NCBI GenBank assembly: GCA_036897485.1
Contig: JAYMTF010001545.1
Span: 1-22,705 of the forward strand
Length of the DNA stretch: 22,705 nucleotides
Direction of reading: 5' to 3'
DNA from: Pelargonium nanum
Lineage: Eukaryota; Streptophyta; Magnoliopsida; Geraniales; Geraniaceae
Part shown: positions 9,642 through 21,324 of the stretch, one piece after another
Layout of the letters: every line of letters starts with the position of its first letter
How positions within the stretch are numbered: the stretch's first letter is position 1
The notes under the pieces: generated by a model
What the model was told of the DNA's origin: nothing
Databases searched by the model: none
The model's input: the letters and a program-made list of their open reading frames with translations, nothing else
Program-made: the position numbers and the translations under genes

Positions 9642-10539
9642 GAGTTACTTGACCTATTTATGACAAATCTCATAAACCAAACATATTAATTATATACACA
9701 TTTAATTTGTAGGACTAGCTTAGTAAAAAAAGTTAGTTCTATAATTATTACATAAACAATACCGTTTAAACAAGGCGACACATCATCAAACATGAACTTA
9801 TGAATTGTCATTATTTAATTGAACGAGTTTATAACTAACGTGAAAGATTGTGTCCACGTAATATTTTTTATCGGGTAGTATCGTATCTATATTTATTCAT
9901 TCATTAATTAATTAATTTAAAAGTTGTTGGGACCATATAAAATTAAGATCATGCATGCACATATATATGTTATTAATGTTAGCGTGGAAGAAACTTCAGA
10001 TCAGAGACCATAAAACATATGAAAAATTGCCCAGAAACTTCTTAGGTTGTGAATGATTTCATTTTCAACACTTCAATTTCACAGCTTTCATTTAAATTAA
10101 TTTATACATTTTTTTTGTCGGTTGACCCATCAAATTTTCCAAGTCATCCTCCCAAATTTCTCCAAACGTTACACTCATATATATTTCAAGAAATTGACTA
10201 CTTCCTCAATATTCCATGTTTCTGGACTTTGAAGCCAACTCGAATACGAGTAAATGCAATTTTGAGAAGTCGAACAGAAAGTCAAATCAATTTGTTGATC
10301 AATTCATCTGTTCGACCTGTTAAATCAATAAAATTGTCTAGTCATATTTTGTGTATTAGATGAGTAAAATGTTTTTGCGTTTTTTGAGCATTTTTTTTAA
10401 AAAAAGTTTGTATTCTAATTTTCTAAATGTTTTTTTTTATATTTAGAGTACTCGCCGAAAAAGTTGAGGAAAACACACAAGTATTTTACCCCTAAAATTA
10501 ATGTGTTAAATTTCGATAACGAACTACACATAATGGCTT

Positions 10540-10760
10540 GAGTTTCTCATACTAAAGGGTTTGCACCATTACTTATAAATCGGCACTCGCCCTCATGTGT
10601 AGGTATCTCCCTTTCACACGTGGGATGTGATTTTCAATAACGGGAATGTCAACCTTATTAATAGGGTTTCGCTTGAACCATTATATTTAGTCACTCAACT
10701 TTATATTTATCCGATGTAGGATATTATCAGCCACTTTAACATACGAGAAATAAATTTTTT
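10540..10760. repeat. Possible decayed LTR/TRIM-like fragment
   Basis: Contains a cacacgtgggatgtga block, a cttataaatcgg block and ccgatgtaggatattatc, resembling the conserved 'cccacatcgg...cttataa' parts of plant LTR or TRIM elements. No complete termini are visible, so the call is tentative. Confidence 0.25.
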
Positions 10761-11073
10761 CCGAAATCAAACTTTTCGACTGTTAACCGATTCAAAATCA
10801 AACCGGCCGGTCTAACGTTTACATCACAAGTCAATGTTAGTGGAAACCAAGAAAGAGTAGCTTACATCCAACCACGTTTTCACTTTGCCGTCAACAAGAA
10901 TCCACGTACCAATCAAGAAAAGAATAATATAATATTTTAAATTTTATTATAATGGAAGTCCAATAAAATACTTAAATTGGTACTATTCAAAAATTGAAAA
11001 TTCAGACAAAAACATGTACAGTTTCTAGTTTTACACAAAAACATACAAACAAGAGAACCTTATGTTTTTGCTC

Positions 11074-11082
11074 TATATATAG
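11074..11082 (+). promoter_or_regulatory. TATA box of the PAR1-family gene
   Basis: A tatatatag box is followed about 25-30 nt later by a pyrimidine-rich CTCTCTCACAC-type start region, leaving an 80-nt leader to the ATG at 11185. Two CCACGT motifs lie upstream, near 10875 and 10902. They are possible ABA/light-type ACGT elements. Confidence 0.65.
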
Positions 11083-11184
11083 ACTCTCTCACACTTTTAG
11101 CTCAATAACCCAAAATCCCCTCATTTTGTTCTCTCATTTGTCACACATTTTTCAAACCAAGTTCGTCGCGAATTCTCCCGATCA

Positions 11185-12633
11185 ATGGCTTTTCCTCCCA
11201 AAATCGCTCTCGTTGTGTTTTTCTCCTCTCTCCTTCTTCGCGTTTCTCTAGGTACGTTCCATTTCACGACTTTTACGTTATTCAGTGTAATTTATTTGGA
11301 AATGACTAAAAAACAAGTTTTGCAACCTTTGATCTTGTCAAATGTGTCTTTATGTGCGGTACTTATGTGTTACTCATCGTAAATCTGTTTTATGTTATAT
11401 TGTAAAATAACAATATTACAAGTTATGCACGACTTTTCACAATTCTTGATTTCATCAATTATCTTCTTGTGCGTTACTTCTGTGTTACTCATTCGTAACG
11501 AGTTTTGTAATCTATGTCGTTTCGATGAATATATATAGGTGAAATGATATGCGATGATTTGCCGAAGGATGTTTGTGCATTTTCGATCTCGTCTTCCGGG
11601 AAGAGGTGTTTGTTGGAGACGTCGTCGGTGGACGGAGGCGGCGTGGAGTACCAGTGCCGGACCTCGGAGGTGGTGGTGGAGAGAATGTCTAATTACATAG
11701 AGACCGACGAGTGTGTTCGGGCTTGCGGGGTTGACCGGAAGTCCGTCGGAATCTCCTCCGACGCCTTTCTTGAGCCTCAATTCGCCGCCAAGCTATGCTC
11801 GCCGGATTGCTACCAAAACTGCCCCAACATTGTTGATCTCTACTTCAATTTGGCCGTTGGTGAAGGTAATGATTTTTTACCGTTGGTTCTTGTTCATTTC
11901 TCTAAACCCAAAACATGTTTTTTTTTTTTGAATTATAGAAATGATTGGTGATATCAATGAGAAAAAATGGGGGAAGAAATGAAACATATATTGATGAAAG
12001 TGATAACATGTTTGTTACATTGATTCAACCCTTGATTCGGTTCTTGAAAATAACTAAGTACCCGAAACGCTTCAGTACATGAGTTTTAATATGACTCTCT
12101 TTCGAAGCAAGCGCATGCAAGATGCTATTAAACGAACATTCCTCGTTTTTTAGAATCTTTGTCATTTAAATATTTGTTACTACACTAACACACCAAATTT
12201 TGCACCGATGGCCGCCCTGTTTCAATCTGCGACTAGAACAAAAAAAGTGGACACTGATTTTGAGATTCATTAGTTCAAAGTTTAGATCTCGAGGGTTAAT
12301 CACTCTTGGTGGATGCAATAGTTTTTTTTTTTATGTTAAGCTTTCACAATCCGATTGTGATGCTTTTCTTGTAAACAAAGTTACTTTTTTCCCAAATAAG
12401 GAATCAAACTTTGCTACATATTATTTTGTTGCTTTAATGTTGTTGTTGGTGACTTGACACCGTGACGTGCATGCGGTGCAGGTGCATTTTTGCCGGATCT
12501 GTGCGAGGCACAGCGGAGCAACCCACACCGTGCGATGGTGGAGCTGATGAGCAACGGGGAGGCCGTGGCGGCCGGACCCATGTCGGCCGAGTTGTCCGCA
12601 GAAGAAGTCTCTCCAGCCCCATCACCTATGTAA
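11185..12633 (+). CDS. PAR1: PAR1-family secreted cysteine-rich protein
   Basis: Three exons: 11185-11251, 11539-11865 and 12482-12633, with introns of 287 and 616 nt and phases that join cleanly (546 nt, 181 aa). The N-terminus [15 protein letters not shown] is a signal peptide, probably cleaved after about residue 22 at SLG. The mature part carries ten cysteines in the PAR1 pattern, for example [40 protein letters not shown] and LPDLCEAQR. The C-terminus is Ala/Pro-rich and ends APSPM, as in other family members. The family is named after a tobacco photoassimilate-responsive transcript. Its biochemical function is unknown; secretion to the apoplast is inferred from the signal peptide. The gene has its own TATA promoter and runs tail to tail with the CDP-diacylglycerol synthase gene. 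It should not be confused with the unrelated bHLH protein also called PAR1. Confidence 0.94.
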
Positions 12634-13202
12634 ATTGACCTCCACTCCATGTTTGTTACATGAATGGTTTGGTATCAAGGATTTTTATTTTTTTCAAAGT
12701 TTGTGTAAGGTTTATTTGAGGAATAATAGTAGCAAAAACATATATTAAAGAGGAGTTTTTGGGGAGTTATTTGTACTTTACTTTTATGGGTACTTTGAGG
12801 ATCATGATTTGTAATGGAAAAGGAGATTAAGTTCTTGTCTTGTTACTTTTGAATATAATATCATTGAATTTTAAATAATTTTGAAGTGATTAATTATGGG
12901 TGTTGTTCGTATCGATGTTGATTTCGTTGCAACTTTTGGTAAGTTGCAAGTAAAATTAAACTTTTGGTAGTTGAAAGTGACGGTATAAAATACAATTTTA
13001 GCCTCATTTTTCTTGGGGCCCCATTTGGATGAACAAAAGGCGGTGCATTTTTTATTTCAAACATTCTGTTCCCGTATATCTTGAGACACTCATTTTGATA
13101 CAATAATTCAAAAGACAAATTCGAAAAAAACACGACATTCATTTTGAGACGAAATGAGTAAATATATATCAAATTCGAGTAAAGAGAAGGATAGAATAAT
13201 CT
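12634..13202. other. Convergent 3' ends, PAR1 and CDP-DAG synthase
   Basis: PAR1 3'-UTR from 12634. I see no canonical AATAAA, only A/T-rich near-upstream sequence around 12850. The remaining few hundred bp up to the opposing poly-A signal are AT-rich and hold no gene. Confidence 0.45.
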
Positions 13203-13209
13203 TTTCATA

Positions 13210-13215
13210 TTTATT
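13210..13215 (-). terminator. Poly-A signal of the CDP-DAG synthase gene
   Basis: AATAAA on the minus strand, about 190 nt past the stop codon. It is suitably placed for 3'-end formation near 13190. Confidence 0.55.
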
Positions 13216-13402
13216 CAACTAATAAGCATTGCATCAACTTAATTCACATCAACAATAGTTCACTTGTCCAACTTGCCTAAGTACAACCATCTTTACAACA
13301 CAAATGTATAGAGGAAAATAGTCCCAAAACTCATGTTCAATAATTACAAAGAACAAGTTCAAATTGCAAATCCCTAACATAGCTGCTCATGGTGTTCAAG
13401 AA

Positions 13403-16255
13403 TCAAACTCCATACAATGGTAGGAAGGCTTTGACAAAGGAATAAGCTAGGGCACCAGTGAACATGTAACTGTCCACTCTGTCGAGAATACCGCCTGCAT
13501 TTATATAGTGGTGAATTAGCAAGAAATATGATATGATTCGTCTTAAGCAAAACGCGCGCATTAATGATAATTACTCTACAGTTTTGAAAGGAAAACTTTC
13601 AGTGGTGGCAACTACAAGAAGTCAAGAATCACCAGTCAACTAAAATTGTTTGAAACGTCATGATACACGTTCTTTCAAGCCACACTACCCATTAGAGCCG
13701 ACAATTTGAGTCGTAACACAAAATTAGGTCACATTTTGTAATTGTGTAGCGTTCATATTGGGCATCAACACACACACAGTTAATTAGTTGCGACACACAC
13801 ACCTTTGTTCAAAATGTGTTGAATCGTATTGTGTCAATCATGTCGAGTCAACACGACTCATTTACTTACCGTGTTAAACATGTTATGTGTTATGAACGTA
13901 TCGTGTTCGTGTTGGGTCGTGCAACATAGAGACAACCTTTAACATGACACACGCCCGCACAAATTGCCTGCTCTACTACCCATTGAGTCATGCCGATAGG
14001 AAAAAAAAATCATAGGAACATTAATGCACTTCATATATATAAAGAAACAAAAAAATAAAAATAAAGAACAGACTCTCTAGTGACCTTCAAATAAACACAA
14101 AAGTTGTTTGATATAGCTTTTATTAACGTTTATAAGTTTTAAATATTAGTATAACTCCTAAAAAGTTGGGAGATACAAACACAACTAGTACCTTTTTATA
14201 TCTTTCAAGATAACAATATTGAACTTTGAATTTCATATTTTGTCCGACAAATATCTTGGTAAATTTTATAATATGAAAAGAACCATTATAAGATATCTTC
14301 ACAAATCACAATATTGTCTAGCATCAATAACATAGTATTTATACATTAATTCATTTGTTCACAGCCACTTTTGTCAGTAAAACTATATTAGATAATTCCA
14401 AGACTTCAGCTACTGCAAAATGGCCATAAATTTCAGTTTCTTTCTTCTATCACTTTAATAATAAAACAAGAAGGTATATACGTATGTGTATCCGTGTGCA
14501 CAATGAAACTATAATGATGATGGCAATAATAGGCAAGTCCAATACCCTAGACAACTGAGTGTGTGTTTAAAGTAACTATCACGACGGAAATAGGAAGCAA
14601 ATACTTAGTCACCCTTATAAAACTACTCAGTCACCCAATCAAAAAGTGACAGCAGTATGATTAGTAATTCTCAAATGTTAGTCATGCATCAATTGGCTAA
14701 TGGATTTAATTTTCACAAAATTTGACCAAAAGCCAGAGATAATTTACCATGTCCGGGTATAAGGGAGCCAGAGTCTTTGACACCCGCATCACGCTTGATC
14801 ATTGATTCAGTAAGATCACCAAAAACAGACCCAAAGAAATTCAGAAACCCAAAAGCTATCGCACTGAAAACCATCAAGAAAGAAACATTAGACGCACATT
14901 AAAACTAATTTCAGGAAAACATGTATGATTGGATCCAAAATTGCAACTTGCAAGACACTATAACAGCTACAAGAGATCAAAATATACTGCCCCATAAATG
15001 TATCATCGCTGAGAGAGCAGAATGCACTTCTGCTTTATTATAAAAAGACAAATAGAGGAAGAGAGATACCTCAGCAAAGATGCTGGCCAGCAAAACATCT
15101 TTGATAATATGACAGAAGTAGCAATACAACCACCCAACCCTACAATAGTTCCCTCCCAAGTCTTCTTGGGACTAATATTAGTCAGAGGCGTTCTGCCATA
15201 TGCCTGCATTTTGGTTGCCAGAGAAAAAGAAAAAAAAAATCACTCTCAGTATCCTATTGGTGCAAACTTCCAAAAGATGGTACTGTAAAATGCACACTAG
15301 ATCTCCCTGTGAAACCATGCACAAGTGTGTTTTAAATCTTAAGAAACTTAATAATTGTGCATATTTGTTTTATAGCAATAGCACAATAAAATTAATTGTT
15401 ATTTACTGGTTGTTTTACATTGTAACATTGTCCATTCTACAGTTCAGTTAGGGTTCAATGGTACTGCAGTTCCATCTGTACTTTTACATGATGATGCAAG
15501 AAATTTAAGATAGTCATGCCTAAAAGAAAACAGCCAAGAAATCTAAATGATAAAATGATAAGCTTATACAACAGATTCCATTGTGAGGGAAATAAGAATC
15601 CATTGAAAAAGCCTAATTACCTTGCCACCAATAAACGCAAATGTATCAGCTGCAATAATGTTGCTGAAAGAAATCAAGGTAGCCACAAGACCAACTGTCC
15701 AATGAGCTTGACCACCAAGAAGAATAGGCCATGCTGTTCCTACTCCTGCAAGATAAAGGGTGGTTAAACAAACATATCAAATGCATTAGGTGAATCCAAC
15801 AAATACAATGCATAAGGTGTATCGAGGGATAAAAGAATCAACAAATGATTTTTATCAGAACTTTTGATGCATTGGGATTCACATGTATGTCAATATTGAT
15901 ACTGTGATGCTAGATGGAAAGAACTTGAAAAAAAACGCAAAGAATATTGACTGGCCTCTATAACACATTGCAAGACATTCTTTTACAATTTCAATTCCTT
16001 CAATCACATATCCTCAAAATCCTAAGAGATTACAATGTTCATGAGTCACCCAACTTTGAATCAATTCGTCTTTGATTTGAATCTAAAATATGTTCATGAG
16101 AGAAAGCAGGAAAGTCATAAAGAGGAACAGAGAAGATGGGAGAGTAGTTAAAAAAAGAAGATAAGATATTGAAAAATTAAGTGGATGGAATCAGCATATC
16201 CCGTTAAGTTTAAATGATGGTTTGGTTGAGTGAAACAGGAGGGTATCATGTGATG

Positions 16256-16288
<33 letters not shown>

Positions 16289-18127
16289 TATGTGGAAAAC
16301 GTGTAAAAACCATGGTATTAACTGCATTTAACCCTACATTGAATGTCGCAACTCCCAAGTTATATAAATATCCTAAACTATAACTAAGTACCTAATAAGC
16401 AAAAAATAAAATAAATAATGATAAAATCTTCTTACTTGTGTTTAAGGCTGGGGCTGCCAAACCACATCGAAGCTTAACCCAGAAACAAGGAAGATAGCCA
16501 CAATAAAATAGCCCAAACATGGTACTACTGAGCTGAGCAAAACGAGGATTTCCTCTTTGTAAAAGCAATGCCATGGCAACAATAAATGCAGCAGATGTTA
16601 CGGAAACATCAATATGACCAAAATACCTGACCGAACATTACAAATTCAAATCAGCAACCACTATGCATCAACATTCCCAGCTCATACAAAGGCATGCCAG
16701 TGGCAGAAGTACCCAGGCAACTGTCACAAGAGAGATGCACTCTAACAAACAAAATAATTCCAACATATTCTGTACATTCTATAAAAGCAAAAAGAAACAT
16801 GCACAATAGTAAACATAATGAATGATATAAATTGAACTTGAGCCTACTAGATTAAATGCTGGATCATCCATGCGTCACCGTATATAAGGTCGCATAATTC
16901 AAGATTTAATTGTGATAATAGAGAATCCAAACCATATCAGAATTGCAGGTATAACTTTCATGCCAATCATCGAAAATACGAAGGTTCAGTTCCTATTCAA
17001 ATAAGGGAGTATTAAGTAGGTGTTATGATTAGAAGAGGCATTTTTCTTCTATGCTTCCTCTTAACACAAGTAACTCTACTTCTACTTGTTTGAATAACTT
17101 ATAATGATAAATTACTATTAAGGTGTCACATAGATTAATCACGAAAGATATGATATATAATGATAACTATGCAAATTTCCTATTTAACAGCAACACATCA
17201 CCAGATGAGTACGCTAAAACAATTTTAATATAAATCATGCTGAGCAGATAAGAAGTGATGATTAGAATTGTTAGCTTCTAGTGGCTTCAAAAGAATAACA
17301 CAATACAACTAAAAAAATCTTAAAATGTTCCCTTATGATATATATTATGCACATTGAGTGAGTCTTACAAGGTGAGTATAGGCATGAGAGCACAAATGAC
17401 AGAGCAAACACGCGAGACATATCGAGGAGGTGGGGTCATTCCTTCAGTGATTCCTCGACTCCTGACCAACTCAAAATACTCGCGCGCACCTACAAAAACA
17501 GCAGCAGCTAGAGCCACGGTGAAAACCCATCCTCCCGCCAATACAACACCCCCAACAGAAACTCCAATGCCAATACCAAAAACAATTCGCTTTTGTAACT
17601 GATTAGATTTCTGTTGGTGCTCCGAAACCGAATGCTCATTTGATGATAGTTTATGAACTTCGTCCACCTCCTACAACATACCGATCTTAATTTCAGCTAT
17701 GTAGCCATATCAAATTCCTGAGTTTCTCCAAATTTTATACACCAACATATTTCAACATTTTCAAATGAATTATGATAAAATCACAAAAGCAACTTGCTTT
17801 TCACAATGTCCTTCCAATTATTACACAAATGTTTCAAATTTATCATAAGAGAAAGTAAAGTACCTCTTTGGCAAGCTCATGATCGAGTCCTTCGGACTCG
17901 GCCCTTGCCACAGCAATAACCAGACGGCGGTTCACCGGTCGGAGTCGAAAGAGCCGCCGTGGCTGCGGTTGAGATTGTGAAGCCTTTAGGAGCAAACCCA
18001 GATTCAGTCTCGAATTGGGTCGATTCAATATTACGGATTTGGGCAAGGGACGACATGGGCAAGCACAGAGGGAGGTTATTGATATTGGGATTAAATTACA
18101 GCGATCAATTTCCACACAAGAAGCCAT
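13403..18127 (-). CDS. CDS4: Phosphatidate cytidylyltransferase (CDP-diacylglycerol synthase), plastid type
   Basis: Seven exons (minus): 18127-17864, 17670-17369, 16626-16436, 15745-15621, 15203-15070, 14863-14748, 13494-13403; 1224 nt, 407 aa, all GT-AG with matching phases. The enzyme makes CDP-diacylglycerol from phosphatidate and CTP, the precursor of phosphatidylglycerol. The first 80 or so residues are Arg/Ser/Pro-rich and poor in acidic residues, as expected of a chloroplast transit peptide. Several hydrophobic helices follow: a segment from about 115 containing [20 protein letters not shown], then the regions in exons 3-5. The family signature lies at 359-385 ([13 protein letters not shown] through [10 protein letters not shown]) with all key Asp, Lys, Arg and His residues present. 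Conserved blocks [14 protein letters not shown] and [13 protein letters not shown] also match. It is closest to Arabidopsis CDS4/CDS5, a recent pair, so the symbol stands for that group rather than one orthologue. Confidence 0.95.
13660..13985. repeat. Intronic dispersed repeat, GTGT/CGTGTT-rich
   Basis: Lies inside the last and longest intron (13495-14747) of the CDP-DAG synthase gene. It is rich in degenerate acacgac/tcgtgtt units such as cgtatcgtgttcgtgttggg and acacacacac, and flanked on both sides by the similar phrase ctac-ccatt(ag/ga)agcc/tca. Comparable 'gtgtcgtgttcgtgt' elements recur in dicot introns and intergenic DNA. It is non-coding. Confidence 0.45.
16258..16284. repeat. (AT)n microsatellite
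   Basis: About 13 perfect AT units in intron 3 of the CDP-DAG synthase gene, a likely length-variable marker. Confidence 0.9.
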
Positions 18128-18660
18128 AAATAAAAACTACGAATTAACAGAAGGTGCTGTTTAGTTCAGATTAGGGCATTTTGAATTGGGATTGAATTTT
18201 GGGAATTGGTGGAGGTACAAGAAATGTGTTGAGAGATAGAGGGAGGTGTGCGCTGTGTGAAACGAGAGAGCCAACGGACAAAAACTGAACCCATTAGAAG
18301 ATGATTACTAGGAGCTTTGGACCGAGTAAAACCAGACCGAACCGGATGTGAACCGGAATTTGGGGAAAATTTCAACCAAAAAAAAAAGATTCAGCAGATC
18401 GACACGATTCAGTGATTCATGAAACGAAAACAAATTCGATCGAGATTTGAAATCGAATCTGATTCAGTGATTCTTAGAGATAGAAGAGAGTGCGAATAAT
18501 ATATGAGAGTTGAGAGAGAGAACGGATCGATGTGGATGGCTGTGGCGCGAGTGCGACGACGAACGCCGGAAATAGAGTCGCGCCGGCGCCGGCGAGGAGA
18601 GCTGTGTGTGTCTCTCTCTCTGCAACTATCACTCTGTGAGTGTATCAACTGAGAGTAAGG
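18128..18660 (-). promoter_or_regulatory. Leader and promoter of the CDP-DAG synthase gene
   Basis: CT-rich leader sequence on the minus strand (about 18190-18275, for example ctccctctatctctcaac) suggests transcription start near 18270. Farther up are a GC-rich block at 18540-18600 (gccggcgccggcg) and GA/CT microsatellite-like tracts at 18504-18523 and 18602-18621. No TATA box is clear. The GC-rich block creates short open frames on both strands that I do not accept as genes. Confidence 0.4.
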
Positions 18661-19385
18661 AGGTGCGTTAGTGGGTTGGGATTAGTTAAGTATAATTTAC
18701 AGAATAAAAGAATCTGAACAAAGAGAAAAAGAAGATTCTTAAACAATTTTGTATGTTCGAGACTAGAGTTGACAATTTGAATTCTTTGAATTCGAATCGG
18801 ATTATATCGGACTCAGATTGATTTAAAATAAGTTTAAATGAATTAGATGAAATTGAATCGAATCATATGAAATTTGATCTTTTTAGCGTCTGTTTGGATC
18901 CATTCTATTTGTGACTCGATTGAATCTCGGTCACTACTTGTTGGATTGAGACTCTTTCTCGTGAAAAAATAAATCTTGTGAACAAAATTTGGCTCCCTTG
19001 GACAAATGCAAATTTTAGGTCAAAACGCACCAAAAATCATAAGCAACAATTTTGATGATTGTGTAAAAACAGCTAAAAATGTGAAATTGGGATCACTAGA
19101 TTGATACTTTGACCTAGATTTTGTTTGGACATAGAGTAGAACAATAAAAAATAGAGACTTCCACTATTTAGGTACATGTTCATTACATTACCCTATCATT
19201 CCACACGTTCAAAAGCGGTCAATTTGGTCTCGTTGTATGGCTAGCACGAAGGTTCAATAAGTTGATCCGCGCGTTTGATGGTCAAACTTCAGTGCAACTG
19301 CATTTCCTGAATCTTAGACCATTCTGTCGGTTGATTCACGTGTTTAGTGGCAAAACTTGCACTTCCATGAACAAGGAAAAGACAG
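18661..19385. other. Intergenic DNA between MRL7L-like and CDP-DAG synthase genes
   Basis: Includes the 3'-UTR of the MRL7L-like gene on the right (no canonical AATAAA seen) and a decayed repeat at 18763-18870 starting ctagagttgacaatttga with GAATC/GATT-rich sequence. No gene is seen. Confidence 0.4.
18763..18870 (+). repeat. Decayed dispersed repeat starting ctagagttgacaatt
   Basis: Begins ctagagttgacaatttga, then gaattcgaatcgg-type low-complexity sequence. Its start resembles the element at 8290-8494, which lies in the opposite orientation. No coding content or complete termini are visible. Confidence 0.35.
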
Positions 19386-21297
19386 TTACAAGTGATGTGG
19401 ATTGTAGTGAGGAGCTGAAGGGATAATTTCTTGGCTATCCTCAACAATATTCAAGTACGGTGGTTTTGCTGCTCCATAGTAAAAGAAGGCCATAATCTTT
19501 GACAGCTCCTCTGCATTGCGGATCTCTGAAAATGAAACAAATAATAAAATTAACAAAAGGTCGCCAATGCTCAAGCCTCCCACCATTGTCGGTCTAATGA
19601 CCGTTACATTTAGGTACACAATCTAATTTGAACTCGTAACAATCTTCATGTCGTGCCAAGGCCTACCCTTAAGCAATAAGCTAAGGTAGACTTTAGGTTT
19701 TAACTTTTTTTGCAATGAGAATGGAAATTAGATTCTCATTCTAGAGCCATTTTCATGCCAAAACATCGTAATCCAAACTTGAACAATGAGAATCTCATTC
19801 ACGTTCAGATTCTTCGTTCCCATTACCGAACAAAGACTCTAATCCAAACGCTAAATAAAAGTAATTTGATTTCAAACTGATGAATACCTTTCTCGCGGTA
19901 TAAGATCCTCCCAGCTTTCGTGAAGATGAGCTCAGGGTAGACGGAGACTCCAAGAGAATCAACCAACTCAACTTCAACAAGGGCATCAAGTGCAACACAC
20001 TGCTTGATACCGCAAACAAGGAATAGGTGTAAGTGAGTGCGTTTTAGGAAGATATAAAGAATAATTCTATATATACTTCGGCGGGTTCACTTACTCTTGG
20101 TACTGGTAGGTTGCAATCACATATTATGTTCACAGCTTTCACTAGTTCATCCCGAAGTTTCTCATCTTCCTTTGGTCTGAAAAGATTCAAGAATCTTCAG
20201 TATATGAAAAAAATTAATCGTAAATGGGAAACACACATCATTTAATGAAGTTAACTCAATGCATCATTTACAAACTATCCACCAATAACATTTTCCGAAA
20301 TTGTTATAGCAAATTATGCTTCATTTATCATTCAAAACATCGTCAAATACGAAAAGGAAAAAACAAAGGAACTCTCAAAAGAGCCACAACCATCTCCTCA
20401 AACACTTAAAACGAATGACGTAAAGAAGTTATTCGGTTGAAAGTGTAAACAATAAAGCTAACGGAAATAGAATAAAGGGAACTAACCTTCGATAGCGATT
20501 ATGTACGAACACAATTAAAGGACTAATGTCCTTAAATACAGTCTCTTCCCATTCCAAGGTGGTGATGTCTTTGATTGGGCGGATAAAGTTATCGTCTTCC
20601 CACACCATTTCATTCTCACTATCATAATCTTCATCATCATCCTTCCTAACATTCTTGATATTAATTTTGTTGAAGAACTGATCGAAACCAAATCCCCACC
20701 CATCATCCTCGTCAGTCCAAGTAGGGTCCTCCTCCTCCACCACGAGGGGATACTCAGAAAGAAACTCTTGCATCAGTTTCTTCTTTTTTTCAGGGTCAGG
20801 CTCCTCTTTTACATCAGGGTTCGTGGCAATTACTTCTTTTATCTTTTTTCTAAATTCATACCTCGTCTTCTCATCCATGAGAGGGTGATCTTTCTCCTGC
20901 TTCTCATTCTCGCTATCACTATCACTATCGGTTTCAGTGTCACTAGATTTGTCCCCGTTAGTAGACTTGAGTTTTTCGACTACTCTAGAAGCTCGTGATT
21001 CAGATGTTCTCAAAGTAACACCCTGCTCAATTTATATGAAAAAGACATACATAAAAAAGATATAAAACATACCGAGGAGTTGTACAAGGTGATATCAATA
21101 TACGAGAAGAAACATACCATGGGAAACAACTTTGGAAAGAACGGTGGAACACTAGAACATGAGGTACTTCTTCTTTTTCCTCCACACCGATAAAACTTAG
21201 GACTAGTTGTAAATCTATTCTCTAGCAGAGACAAGCCTCCAAATTGAAACTTCATTGCATCTCGTATTGACACTGACATTGGCAGAATCATTTTCAT
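19386..21297 (-). CDS. MRL7L: MRL7-like thioredoxin-fold chloroplast protein
   Basis: Five exons (minus): 21297-21118, 21022-20487, 20176-20095, 19999-19888 and 19525-19386; 1050 nt, 349 aa, close to the 350 aa I recall for Arabidopsis MRL7L (ECB1). The first 60 residues are rich in Ser, Arg and Lys and read as a chloroplast transit peptide. A strongly acidic linker (SDTETDSDSDSENE, about 75-95) and a charged helical region follow, then the family block DDGWGFGFDQFFNKI. The C-terminal thioredoxin-like fold spans about 220-340: ISPLIVFVHNRYRRP, then VSVYPELIFTKAGRIL with the cis-proline-like YPE, and finally FFYYGAAKPPYLN. There is no WCxxC active site; nearby cysteines are C258, C260 and C267. 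MRL7 and MRL7L associate with plastid transcription and are needed for early chloroplast development. The choice of MRL7L over MRL7 rests on length and remembered similarity. Confidence 0.85.
19690..19855. repeat. Intronic repeat, two similar units
   Basis: In the last intron (19526-19887) of the MRL7L-like gene. Two related stretches of about 75-80 bp each run from an agattct-cattc block to a (c)taatccaaac block ending near 19776 and 19850. It resembles short non-autonomous element debris common in plant introns. No terminal inverted repeats are clear. Confidence 0.35.
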
Positions 21298-21324
21298 TGT
21301 TAAGAATCGCAATTAGAAGCAATC

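Larger units (their letters stand above)
8870..10490. other. AT-rich intergenic DNA, no gene seen
   Basis: Long AT-rich stretch with short open frames of low-complexity composition, none resembling a known protein. It includes the two homopolymer-centred micro-duplications annotated separately. Confidence 0.5.

Noticed and set aside
10049..10363. 104-codon plus-strand frame
   Set aside because: Low-complexity composition, no recognisable domain, no promoter or splice support.
12894..13208. 104-codon minus-strand frame
   Set aside because: It lies in the convergent 3' region with AT-rich composition and no homologue that I recognise.
18409..18648. 79-codon minus-strand frame in the CDP-DAG synthase leader region
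   Set aside because: Arg/Ser-rich translation of GC-rich and microsatellite DNA; not protein-like.
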